Of a stretch of 7,637 nucleotides of DNA, positions 1 to 6,405 are shown piece after piece. A model generated the notes under the pieces. The model saw only the letters and a program-made list of their open reading frames with translations, was not told the DNA's origin and ran no database searches. The translations under genes were made by a program, and so were the position numbers. Source of the stretch: Crocinitomicaceae bacterium. Lineage in GTDB: Bacteria; Bacteroidota; Bacteroidia; Flavobacteriales_D; Crocinitomicaceae. The DNA is taken from positions 9,619 through 17,255 of the forward strand of contig NZQU01000076.1 of NCBI GenBank assembly GCA_002696025.1, read 5' to 3'. Position 1 is the stretch's first letter. The number at the start of each line of letters is the position of its first letter.

Positions 1-282
1 CCGCATGGTGATCCAATTCCAAATGAAAATGGTGAAATAGTAAAAACAAATCGTGTTTTACTTTCATCAATTAAAAAAGGTTCATTTTGTAGAGTAGTAG
101 GTGTTAAAGATATTTCAAGTGACTTTTTAACATACATTGATGATTTGAATATCCGAATTAATTCGGAAATCATTCTTGAAGATATTCAAGAATTTGACAG
201 TACAAGACTGATATCATTTAATGATAAAAAAAATAGAATAAGTAAAGAAGTTTCCGAAAGTATATATGTTATAGAATTATAA
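1..282 (+). CDS. DtxR/MntR-family metal-dependent transcriptional repressor, C-terminal part (5' end outside window)
   Basis: Frame 1 is open from the first base to the TAA at 280-282 and gives the last 93 residues of a protein. It opens with PHGDPIP, the signature after the dimerisation domain of DtxR/MntR/IdeR repressors (usually CPHGDPIP). A short linker follows, then a FeoA/SH3-like C-terminal domain (about residues 18-93 of the fragment) with VLLSSIKKG, CRVVGVKD and FLTYIDDLNI. Family knowledge: these cytoplasmic dimers bind Mn2+ or Fe2+ and repress metal uptake genes. The DNA-binding helix-turn-helix and most metal ligands lie upstream of the window, so manganese versus iron specificity cannot be judged. 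The gene converges on rpsA. The 90 bases between their stops hold a terminator oriented for rpsA, and I see no separate strong terminator for this gene. Confidence 0.85.
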   Translation, partial: PHGDPIPNENGEIVKTNRVLLSSIKKGSFCRVVGVKDISSDFLTYIDDLNIRINSEIILEDIQEFDSTRLISFNDKKNRISKEVSESIYVIEL

Positions 283-313
283 CTCATTCAATTATTCTTT
301 TTAATTTTTATTT

Positions 314-342
314 AAAAAAAAAGCTGTCCCGAAGAACAGCTT
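314..342 (-). terminator. Rho-independent terminator of rpsA
   Basis: A perfect 7-bp stem (AAGCTGT at 321-327, ACAGCTT at 336-342) encloses an 8-nt loop. Read on the minus strand, the hairpin is followed directly by a run of T (the A-run at 314-322), about 30 nt past the rpsA stop codon. On the plus strand only TTAATAT follows, so termination of the convergent regulator gene by the same hairpin would be weak. Confidence 0.85.
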
Positions 343-372
343 AATATCAATATAAAAATCAATGGTAAAGAA

Positions 373-2142
373 TTATTTTTCTTTATCCATTTTTAATTTT
401 AATTCAGCTAATACATCAAGATCACCAAGTGTAGATTTTTCTGTGTTTTGATTAACAGATTTAAGTTTCTTATTTGCTGATTTCTTTGTTGCTGATTTGC
501 TTTGTTTATTTTCAATTTCAGAATGTGTCTGTGTATGAGAAACAACAATTTTCCTTGCATCTTTATTGAATTCAATAATTACAAACTCTAATGTATCTTC
601 AAGAGTAGCTAATGAATCATCAGCTTTCTTAAGGTGTTTGTAAGGGCAGATTGCCTCAAGACCATATGGTAATGATACAATTCCAGACTTATCTTTCATT
701 TCTGTAATTGTCCCTTGGTGTCTTGAACCTAATTCAAATGTTGATTCAAATACATCCCATGGATTTTCTTCAATTTGCTTATGACCCAAAGATATTCTTC
801 TGTTTTCTCTGTCGATTTCTAACACAACAACTTCAATATCTTCATCTACTTTACAAAATTCTGATGGGTGTTTGATTTTCTTTTGCCATGAAAGATCAGA
901 AATATGAATTAACCCATCAACACCTTCTTCTAATTCAACAAAAACTCCAAAGTTCGTGAAATTTCTAACTTTTGCAGTATGCTTAGATTGAACAGCGTAT
1001 TTAGTTTCAATATCTGTCCATGGATCAGGATGTAATTGTTTGATACCAAGTGACATTTTTCTTTCTTCTCTATCAAGAGTCAATACAACAGCATCAACAC
1101 TATCTCCAACTTTCATAAAGTCTTGAGCAGATCTTAAATGCTGAGACCAACTCATTTCAGAAACGTGGATTAAGCCTTCAACTCCCTCTGCAATTTCAAC
1201 AAATGCACCGTAGTCAGCCATAACAACAACTTTACCTGTAACTTTGTCTCCAACATTAGTGTTGGCATCCAATGAATCCCACGGATGTGGTTGTAATTGT
1301 TTTAATCCAAGAGCAATTCTCTTTTTGTTATCATCAAAATCAAGAATTACTACATTAATCGTTTGGTCTAATTCAAGCATTTCTTCTGGATGATTAACTC
1401 TACCCCAAGATAAATCGGTAATGTGAATCAAGCCATCAACACCACCCAAGTCAATAAATACACCATATGATGTAATGTTTTTAACAATACCTTCAAGAAC
1501 TTGTCCTTTTTCAAGACCAGCAATTATTTGTGTTTTTTGTTCTTCTAATTCTGCTTCAATTAATGCTTTATGAGAAACAACAACATTTCTAAATTCTTCG
1601 TTGATTTTAACAACTTTAAATTCCATGTTTTTACCTACATAAACATCATAATCTCTAATAGGTTTAACATCAATTTGAGATCCAGGAAGGAATGCTTCAA
1701 TTCCAAAAACATCAACAATTAATCCACCTTTAGTTCTGCATTTAACAAAACCTGTGATTACTTCTCCTGTCTTAAGAACTTCATTAACCTTAATCCAAGC
1801 TTGATGCATTCTAGCAGTCTTGTGAGATACAATTAACTGGCCAGATTTATCTTCTTGACATTCAACGAATACATCAACTGTATCACCAACTTTTAAGTCA
1901 GGTACATAACGAAATTCGTTTGATTGAATAACTCCTTCTGATTTGTAACCTAAATTAATGATTACTTCTTTTTTAGAAATACTGGTTACCTCACCTTGAA
2001 CCACTTCTTTCTCTTTAATAGAATTTAAAGTGATTGCATATTTTTCAGATAATTCAGATCTTTCTTCTTGGGTATAAACATCTTTTGATAAAGAATCCCA
2101 ATCAAATTCTGCAGTTTCCTGCACTTGTGTTTCTTCAGCCAT
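373..2142 (-). CDS. rpsA: 30S ribosomal protein S1
   Basis: This 589-residue protein has six S1 (OB-fold) repeats at about residues 46-108, 126-193, 213-282, 298-368, 385-456 and 473-537. Repeats 3-5 are the most canonical, with segments such as SYGVFIDLGGVDGLIHITDL and NFGVFVELEEGVDGLIHISD; the sixth is diverged. The family binds mRNA on the 30S subunit and helps load leaders that lack a Shine-Dalgarno sequence. The N-terminal repeats normally dock on protein S2. After repeat 6 comes a Lys/Ser-rich linker (about 540-570) and the C-terminal motif TLGDLDVLAELK, which I recognise from Bacteroidota S1 proteins. The ATG at 2140-2142 (MAEETQ) is chosen over the in-frame TTG at 2164-2166, because the TTG lies inside a 9-bp leader hairpin. 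The bases before the ATG are A-rich with no Shine-Dalgarno sequence. The gene has its own promoter, a structured leader and a terminator, so it is probably monocistronic and may be autoregulated. Confidence 0.97.
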   Translation of the reverse strand: MAEETQVQETAEFDWDSLSKDVYTQEERSELSEKYAITLNSIKEKEVVQGEVTSISKKEVIINLGYKSEGVIQSNEFRYVPDLKVGDTVDVFVECQEDKSGQLIVSHKTARMHQAWIKVNEVLKTGEVITGFVKCRTKGGLIVDVFGIEAFLPGSQIDVKPIRDYDVYVGKNMEFKVVKINEEFRNVVVSHKALIEAELEEQKTQIIAGLEKGQVLEGIVKNITSYGVFIDLGGVDGLIHITDLSWGRVNHPEEMLELDQTINVVILDFDDNKKRIALGLKQLQPHPWDSLDANTNVGDKVTGKVVVMADYGAFVEIAEGVEGLIHVSEMSWSQHLRSAQDFMKVGDSVDAVVLTLDREERKMSLGIKQLHPDPWTDIETKYAVQSKHTAKVRNFTNFGVFVELEEGVDGLIHISDLSWQKKIKHPSEFCKVDEDIEVVVLEIDRENRRISLGHKQIEENPWDVFESTFELGSRHQGTITEMKDKSGIVSLPYGLEAICPYKHLKKADDSLATLEDTLEFVIIEFNKDARKIVVSHTQTHSEIENKQSKSATKKSANKKLKSVNQNTEKSTLGDLDVLAELKLKMDKEK

Positions 2143-2160
2143 AGGGCTTTTAATTTTGTA

Positions 2161-2219
2161 TTTCAAATGCCTACATCATTTGAAAGTTAAGTTTAACAAG
2201 CTACATTGTAGGTGGTAGC
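2161..2219 (-). promoter_or_regulatory. rpsA 5' leader: two hairpins with complementary loops (candidate kissing-loop translational operator)
   Basis: In minus-strand RNA order, hairpin A pairs GCTAC (2219-2215) with GTAGC (2204-2200) around a 10-nt loop containing CCTACA (2212-2207). Hairpin B pairs TTTCAAATG (2185-2177) with CATTTGAAA (2169-2161), a perfect 9-bp stem with the 7-nt loop ATGTAGG (2176-2170). Six bases of loop B (TGTAGG) are exactly complementary to CCTACA of loop A, so a loop-loop kissing interaction or pseudoknot is possible. An alternative small hairpin CTAC/GTAG (2211-2208 with 2204-2201) would compete with hairpin A. Hairpin B ends 18 nt before the ATG, leaving an A/T-rich single-stranded spacer. 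The base pairing is read directly from sequence. A role in S1 autoregulation is inferred by analogy with E. coli, where S1 represses its own mRNA through leader structure. Confidence 0.5.
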
Positions 2220-2222
2220 GTC

Positions 2223-2230
2223 TATTTTTG
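2223..2230 (+). promoter_or_regulatory. Possible -7 element for the cyanophycinase operon
   Basis: TATTTTTG matches TAnnTTTG on the plus strand and would give a leader of roughly 110 nt before the ATG at 2346. No -33 element is found at the usual distance. It lies face to face with the rpsA -7 element, 6 bp away. A weaker alternative, TAACTTTT at 2321-2328 (7 of 8), lies much closer to the start and would give a very short leader. Neither is secure in such A/T-rich DNA. Confidence 0.25.
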
Positions 2231-2236
2231 AGTGTG

Positions 2237-2244
2237 CAAAGATA
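2237..2244 (-). promoter_or_regulatory. rpsA promoter, Bacteroidota -7 element
   Basis: The minus strand reads TATCTTTG, a full match to the Bacteroidota sigma-ABfr -7 consensus TAnnTTTG. A start near 2230 would give a leader of about 88 nt that includes both hairpins. No clear -33 TTG is visible upstream, where the DNA is A/T-rich. The call rests on one motif plus its position. Confidence 0.55.
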
Positions 2245-2345
2245 ATTAAAAAATAATGATTTTAGAAAAGTTTTTAAATTTTCATCATTTTATTCAATTA
2301 TCTATTTATTTTAGTCGAATTAACTTTTCAATAAGTGATATAAAT

Positions 2346-3236
2346 ATGGCAAGACCCAAAGGAAAAATCATTGTAATAGGAGGGGCTATTGATAAAGGCA
2401 GTTTTGCAGAATCTAATTTTGAAGATAGTGTAGAGGACAACTTAAATCTTTTCGAAAGAGGTATTTTAAATAAAATTGTAACTGAGTCAAAACATGGTGT
2501 TGATTCTGTTATCGAAATTATTCCAACAGCTTCAAAAATTCCATTAATTGTTGGTGATGAGTATATGAAAGCTTTTAAGTTTTTAGGAGCTAAAAATACC
2601 AACCTACTTGATATTAGAAAACGAAAGGATGCAATATCAAAGGATATTTATGATAGGGTAAACAATGCAGATGTTGTTTTTTTTACTGGTGGAGATCAAC
2701 TTAGGTTAACCTCCATTATCGGTGGAACTCCAGTTCATGATCTTATTTTGCATAAATACGTTCATGAAGACTTTTTATATGTTGGTACATCAGCTGGTGC
2801 TGCATCAGCATCAAATAGTATGATTTATCAAGGTTCAAGTCAAGAAGCCCTTTTAAAGGGTGAAATAAAAATGACAAGTGGTTTTGGTCTAATTGACCAT
2901 GTGGTATTTGATACTCATTTTGTCAAAAGAGGCAGAATTGGCAGACTGTTTAATTCTGTTTCTAGCAACCCCAAAACATTAGGAATTGGATTGGGAGAAG
3001 ATACAGGTCTTTTAATTACTAAAGGAGTGAAGATGGAAGCTATAGGCTCTGGTTTGGTTATTTTAGTTGATGGTCGGTTTATTGCTGACTCTAACATAAC
3101 AGATGTTGCACTTGGACAACCTATCTCTATAAACAACTTGGTTGTTCATGTCTTAAGTTATGGAAATACTTATTCTTTGAAAACTCATGAATTAAATATC
3201 AGGAAAAGAATAAAGAAAAGTTTGTTAGTCAAATGA
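2346..3236 (+). CDS. cphB: Cyanophycinase (peptidase family S51)
   Basis: This 296-residue cytoplasmic enzyme has no signal peptide. Family role: a serine exopeptidase that removes beta-Asp-Arg dipeptides from cyanophycin, the poly-aspartate/arginine nitrogen store. Visible motifs in order are GKIIVIGGAIDKG near the N-terminus, FFTGGDQLRL (113-121), the nucleophile elbow YVGTSAGA with catalytic Ser149, DTHFVKRGRIGRL (189-201) with the likely catalytic His191, and GIGLGEDTG with the likely acid Glu218. The length is slightly above that of cyanobacterial CphB, partly from a basic tail (about 279-296). The ATG at 2346 is preferred because MARPKGKIIVIGG is the usual family start. An in-frame ATG at 2256 would add 30 residues unlike the family and begin close to the rpsA promoter. 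The stop overlaps the next start as ATGA, so the two genes are almost certainly cotranscribed and translationally coupled. A relaxed-specificity S51 dipeptidase is the main alternative, but the partner gene supports cyanophycinase. Confidence 0.9.
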   Translation: MARPKGKIIVIGGAIDKGSFAESNFEDSVEDNLNLFERGILNKIVTESKHGVDSVIEIIPTASKIPLIVGDEYMKAFKFLGAKNTNLLDIRKRKDAISKDIYDRVNNADVVFFTGGDQLRLTSIIGGTPVHDLILHKYVHEDFLYVGTSAGAASASNSMIYQGSSQEALLKGEIKMTSGFGLIDHVVFDTHFVKRGRIGRLFNSVSSNPKTLGIGLGEDTGLLITKGVKMEAIGSGLVILVDGRFIADSNITDVALGQPISINNLVVHVLSYGNTYSLKTHELNIRKRIKKSLLVK

Positions 3237-4075
3237 AAATAATCATACATGGAGGTTTTTTTAGTGAATCATCTCAATCTGATGAAGTAAAAAAACAAAA
3301 ACAAGATTCTTTGAAAAACATCATTAAAAAATCTTATGAATTTTTAATGAGTCATGATTCTATGGAAACCGTTATTTATGCTGTAAAACTTCTTGAAGAT
3401 GATCCTCTTTTCAACGCTGGAATTGGTTCCCAAATTCAAAGAGATGGAAAAATAAGGCTAAGTGCCTCACTAATGGACAGTGAAAAGAATAAATTTAGTG
3501 GTGTAATTAATGTTGAGGACATTAAAAACCCTATACTACTTGCTCAATATTTAAGAGACGAAGAGGATAATGTTTTATCTGGTGAAGGCGCTATTTCTTA
3601 TGCTAAAAATAAAGGCTTTGATTATTATTCTTCCGAAACAGAAGAAAGAAGAAATGACTACATTAATAATCTTAAATCCTCAGGTGTTGGAACTGTTGGA
3701 TGTGTTGCACTTGATAAAAACGGAAACCTTGCAGTTGCAACATCCACTGGAGGTAAAGGCTTTGAACTACCGGGAAGAGTTTCTGATTCAGCAACAATAG
3801 CCGGTAATTATGTAAATAAAAACTGTGGTGTAAGTTGCACAGGTGTTGGAGAAGATATTGTAAGTGGAGCAGTAGCTGCAAAAATTGTCACTAGAGTTAC
3901 AGATGGGTTTTCAATAAAAGACGCTTTCTCTAAAACATTTGACGAATTAAAAGAAATTGATGGTTTTGCTGGTGCAATTGGAATTGATCGTTTAGGGCAA
4001 ATGTATTGTCAAGAATCTCATCCAAAAGTAGTTTATGCATCATTTGATGGAGAAGAACTAATTGTTTTTGAATAA
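3233..4075 (+). CDS. iaaA: Isoaspartyl peptidase / plant-type L-asparaginase (Ntn hydrolase)
   Basis: This 280-residue protein belongs to the plant-type asparaginase family, whose precursors self-cleave to expose an N-terminal threonine. The expected site is Gly153-Thr154 in GVGTVGCVALDKNG, leaving an alpha subunit of about 153 and a beta subunit of about 127 residues. Other family motifs are IIIHGG at the start, DPLFNAGIGS (57-66), NPILLA (99-104), ATSTGG (169-174), GRVSDSATIAGNY with substrate-binding Arg182 and Asp185, and CTGVGED (202-208). There is no signal peptide, so the protein should be cytoplasmic. The family hydrolyses beta-aspartyl dipeptides and, weakly, asparagine. Placed 4 bp inside the end of cphB, it most likely splits the beta-Asp-Arg released by cyanophycinase into aspartate and arginine. 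Its last 43 bp overlap the 3' end of the convergent membrane-protein gene. No hairpin terminator is visible just after the stop. Confidence 0.92.
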   Translation: MKIIIHGGFFSESSQSDEVKKQKQDSLKNIIKKSYEFLMSHDSMETVIYAVKLLEDDPLFNAGIGSQIQRDGKIRLSASLMDSEKNKFSGVINVEDIKNPILLAQYLRDEEDNVLSGEGAISYAKNKGFDYYSSETEERRNDYINNLKSSGVGTVGCVALDKNGNLAVATSTGGKGFELPGRVSDSATIAGNYVNKNCGVSCTGVGEDIVSGAVAAKIVTRVTDGFSIKDAFSKTFDELKEIDGFAGAIGIDRLGQMYCQESHPKVVYASFDGEELIVFE

Positions 4076-5349
4076 AACATTTTTTCTTTCTGAAAGCTAT
4101 ACCCAAGTATGATCCAAAAAACTGGAGCGACAGCTATTACACTTATGTTAAAAAAAGATTGGCCTAAATAACCTAAAATAATAATAAATAAAAGTTTGTT
4201 GATGTTGTTTTTTCGTTCTTTATAAAGCTTAATAAAGTTTAAGCAATAGATACTTATAAGAATTAATAAAGCCGGAATGCCATTAACTGCTGCTACATGT
4301 AGGAATTCGTTGTGTGCTTTATCAATGGTATTTCTTTTCATTCTATAATATTCCTTAAGCTCTTTTTTGAATTCTTTTTTCAAACATGGTTTGAGATTTT
4401 CAGGCCCTACACCTAAATAAGGATGTTTCTTTATAACCTTTATTGTGATACTCCATATTTTATACCTTCCAGAACCTGCGTATTCATTTGATAAATCAAA
4501 TTCTTTTTTAATTGAAACAGATCGTTTATATACAGATTTGGAATTATAATTAAGATTAAGAAAACCAATAGAGGAACAAAAAACCAATGTGATTATTGAA
4601 AATTTAAGAATTGAAACTTTGTATTTCACTACAATAAAAAATGAAATAAGGTAAATAATTATAAATGCCAACCATGCGCTTCTTGTGAAAGATGCAATCA
4701 AGGCCCCAAAGAGAACAAATGCAGCAAATAAGTAAAACAAATTGTCTTTCTTATTATTACTCATAAAGTATAAGCCACATGGTATTGGAATAGTCATGAC
4801 CATTAAGCTTGCTAGAAAATTTTGATTTCCAATTGTTGAAAACACAATTGGGGGATACCTCATGTATATAACTAATGGATCATACTGAAAATGTTGAACC
4901 AATGCGTATAGTCCGATAATGATTAATGATATCAAAAAGTAATGAATTTTCCTTTTTGTTAATATTAAATAGTTTTTTGCACTGTAAAATAATATCACAT
5001 AGGACATTATTGTTATAAACCCTTCGTAGCGACCATATTTAGGAATGGCTCCAATAAATGCTAATAATGGGTTTATAGCAAAAATAGAAGCCAATAAAGC
5101 CAATATAATATATGCAATCAATAGCTTTGTAACGAGGCTTTTGTCAAACTTTCTATCTCTTATAACTAAAAATGTAAGTGTTAGGGCAGATAAGGTAATT
5201 AATGGTCCTTTTATAACATCAAAAATATCAATACCTGGAAATGGAAAAAACCCCAATGGCATAAAGCAGGCTGTTATTAATAGAACTCTATTAATTAAGC
5301 GACTGTTTTTGGAACATTCCTCAGTACTTAATAAAGTTTCATCTTTCAT
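4033..5349 (-). CDS. O-antigen ligase/polymerase-like integral membrane protein (Wzy_C family)
   Basis: This 438-residue protein is mostly hydrophobic helices, about ten to twelve membrane segments starting near residue 20. It has a large polar loop at about 265-355, typical of the Wzy/WaaL superfamily that polymerises or transfers undecaprenol-linked glycans at the outer face of the inner membrane. Recognisable motifs are YGRYEGF (105-111), GNQNFLAS (174-181), FTRSAWLAF with Arg223, the loop motif SGRYKIW (293-299) followed by KKHPYLGVGPEN, and KAHNEFLHVAAVNGIPALL with His346, equivalent to the histidine important in WaaL. Substrate and ligase-versus-polymerase activity cannot be decided from sequence. 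No glycosyltransferase or other polysaccharide gene lies beside it, and no TPR tail follows the membrane domain. The start is the ATG at 5349, preceded by A/T-rich DNA. The 3' end overlaps the convergent isoaspartyl peptidase gene by 43 bp, and no terminator is evident. Confidence 0.85.
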   Translation of the reverse strand: MKDETLLSTEECSKNSRLINRVLLITACFMPLGFFPFPGIDIFDVIKGPLITLSALTLTFLVIRDRKFDKSLVTKLLIAYIILALLASIFAINPLLAFIGAIPKYGRYEGFITIMSYVILFYSAKNYLILTKRKIHYFLISLIIIGLYALVQHFQYDPLVIYMRYPPIVFSTIGNQNFLASLMVMTIPIPCGLYFMSNNKKDNLFYLFAAFVLFGALIASFTRSAWLAFIIIYLISFFIVVKYKVSILKFSIITLVFCSSIGFLNLNYNSKSVYKRSVSIKKEFDLSNEYAGSGRYKIWSITIKVIKKHPYLGVGPENLKPCLKKEFKKELKEYYRMKRNTIDKAHNEFLHVAAVNGIPALLILISIYCLNFIKLYKERKNNINKLLFIIILGYLGQSFFNISVIAVAPVFWIILGYSFQKEKMFYSKTISSSPSNDA

Positions 5350-5396
5350 CTAAAAACCATAATTAATAAAAGAATATATAAATTTTCAATTCAATT

Positions 5397-5412
5397 TAGT
5401 TTATCGAAACTA
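5397..5412. repeat. Short perfect inverted repeat in the divergent promoter region
   Basis: TAGTTT (5397-5402) and AAACTA (5407-5412) form a perfect 6-bp inverted repeat with a 4-base centre, ATCG. It lies between the divergent starts at 5349 and 5442. For the minus-strand gene it would fall at the beginning of the transcript if the -7 element at 5423-5430 is used. It could be an operator or a small leader hairpin, and a chance match in A/T-rich DNA is also plausible. Confidence 0.3.
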
Positions 5413-5422
5413 TAAATAAATA

Positions 5423-5430
5423 CAAACGTA
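5423..5430 (-). promoter_or_regulatory. Candidate -7 promoter element of the Wzy/WaaL-like gene
   Basis: The minus strand reads TACGTTTG, a full match to TAnnTTTG. A start near 5416 would give a leader of about 67 nt before the ATG at 5349. No convincing -33 TTG is seen. The match lies only 12 bp from the start codon of the divergent glucosaminidase gene, so its upstream element would fall within that coding sequence. No full consensus match was found on the plus strand for the glucosaminidase gene. Confidence 0.4.
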
Positions 5431-5441
5431 TATATAAATTC

Positions 5442-6326
5442 ATGAAATTAATATTACATATTTTATTTTTATTATTTGCATTTAATTTATTTGCAGTTAA
5501 TTCCAGGGCTGAATATATTTCTTTTTGGAAAAAAAGTGCTATTGATCAAATGATTCAATATAAAATACCTGCAAGTATAACACTTGCTCAAGGCATATTA
5601 GAGTCTGGGAATGGAAATTCTAAACTTGCTGTTGAAGGAAACAACCATTTTGGAATTAAATGTCATGGATGGAAAGGCGATAAAATATACATTGATGATG
5701 ATGCAAAAGGTGAGTGTTTTAGATCCTATGTAAATGCAAAAGAATCCTATAAAGATCATAGTTTATTTCTTACAAGTAATTCGAGATATAAATTATTATT
5801 TGATTTAAACATTAAAGATTACAAATCATGGGCAAAAGGTTTAAAAAAAGCCGGTTATGCTACAAATAAAAGCTATGCAGATTTGTTAATTAAAATCATC
5901 GAAAAAGAAAATCTATATATATATGATAAAAATGTTTTAGCAATAGATGATATTTTACATCCTAATACAATTAGCAGAAATGATGTTAATAAAGTTAATA
6001 CTTATTCAAACAGAGTAAAGTATGTAGTTGCTGATGATTTTGATACATATTATAAAATTGCTATTAAAAATGGAATAACATTAAGACAACTTTACAGATA
6101 TAATGACATGCCATCTAATAAATCGCTTCTTGAAAAAGGAGATGTTATTTGTATCACACCAAAAAAAATACATTCTAAAAAATCAACTTTTATAATTGTC
6201 AAAAAAATGACATTAATTGATGTGTCACAAAGAACGGGTGTTAAACTTAAAAAGCTTTTAAGATTAAATAAGATTTCTAATCCAGAAAACGAATTAAACA
6301 TGGGGAAAAAAATATTCCTTAAATAG
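5442..6326 (+). CDS. Secreted glucosaminidase (GH73-type) with two C-terminal LysM domains
   Basis: This 294-residue protein begins with a signal peptide (hydrophobic core about 3-19, likely cleavage after SRA at residue 23). No lipobox cysteine is seen, so it should be a soluble periplasmic or exported protein. Residues about 28-160 form a FlgJ/GH73-like glucosaminidase domain: ITLAQGILESGNGNS carries the expected catalytic Glu54, followed by NNHFGIKCHGWKGD, ECFRSY and AGYATNKSYADLL. Cys74 and Cys92 sit in the conserved KCHGW and ECFRSY motifs and could form a disulfide. The family hydrolyses N-acetylglucosaminyl bonds in peptidoglycan for wall turnover or cell separation. Two diverged LysM modules, which bind peptidoglycan, follow at about 192-240 and 247-294. 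The second runs to the final residue. The start is the ATG at 5442 in A/T-rich sequence without a Shine-Dalgarno. A strong terminator about 40 nt downstream makes this a single-gene unit. Confidence 0.92.
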   Translation: MKLILHILFLLFAFNLFAVNSRAEYISFWKKSAIDQMIQYKIPASITLAQGILESGNGNSKLAVEGNNHFGIKCHGWKGDKIYIDDDAKGECFRSYVNAKESYKDHSLFLTSNSRYKLLFDLNIKDYKSWAKGLKKAGYATNKSYADLLIKIIEKENLYIYDKNVLAIDDILHPNTISRNDVNKVNTYSNRVKYVVADDFDTYYKIAIKNGITLRQLYRYNDMPSNKSLLEKGDVICITPKKIHSKKSTFIIVKKMTLIDVSQRTGVKLKKLLRLNKISNPENELNMGKKIFLK

Positions 6327-6368
6327 ACAGCACGTCATCAATGGGAAAACTTGTTGTTTGTTTAAATG

Positions 6369-6405
6369 AAGGGGGGCTATATGTTAGCCCCTTTTCTTTT
6401 TTTTT
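6369..6405 (+). terminator. Rho-independent terminator after the glucosaminidase gene
   Basis: The stem GGGGCTA (6373-6379) / TAGCCCC (6385-6391) has a 5-base loop, extended outward by two G-T and two A-T pairs to 6369/6395. It is followed by C and nine T (6397-6405). It is positioned to end transcription of the glucosaminidase gene and to insulate the next operon. Confidence 0.93.

Noticed and set aside
314..342. Bidirectional terminator for the DtxR-like gene as well as rpsA
   Set aside because: On the plus strand the hairpin is not followed by a T-run, only TTAATAT, so I assign it to rpsA only.
2143..2166. N-terminal extension of S1 by eight residues from a TTG at 2164-2166
   Set aside because: The TTG lies inside the 9-bp leader hairpin, whereas the ATG at 2142 follows an unstructured A-rich spacer and gives a typical S1 start.
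2161..2185. The 9-7-9 inverted repeat as a DNA operator for the nearby DtxR-like regulator
   Set aside because: The spacing and sequence do not resemble DtxR/MntR boxes, it sits in the transcribed leader of a ribosomal protein gene, and its loop complements another leader loop, which favours RNA structure.
2256..2345. Cyanophycinase starting 30 residues earlier at the ATG at 2256
   Set aside because: The extra segment is rich in Phe/Ile/Ser, does not resemble the family or a proper signal peptide, and begins next to the rpsA promoter. The conserved core begins right after the ATG at 2346.
3672..3881. Leucine-rich open frame on the minus strand inside the isoaspartyl peptidase gene
   Set aside because: It is low-complexity Leu/Gln/His sequence from the complement of the real coding strand, with no start context or family resemblance.
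5045..5353. 102-codon open frame on the plus strand inside the ligase-like gene
   Set aside because: It is antisense to an obvious membrane-protein gene. Its product shows no recognisable domain and is explained by the complement of hydrophobic codons.
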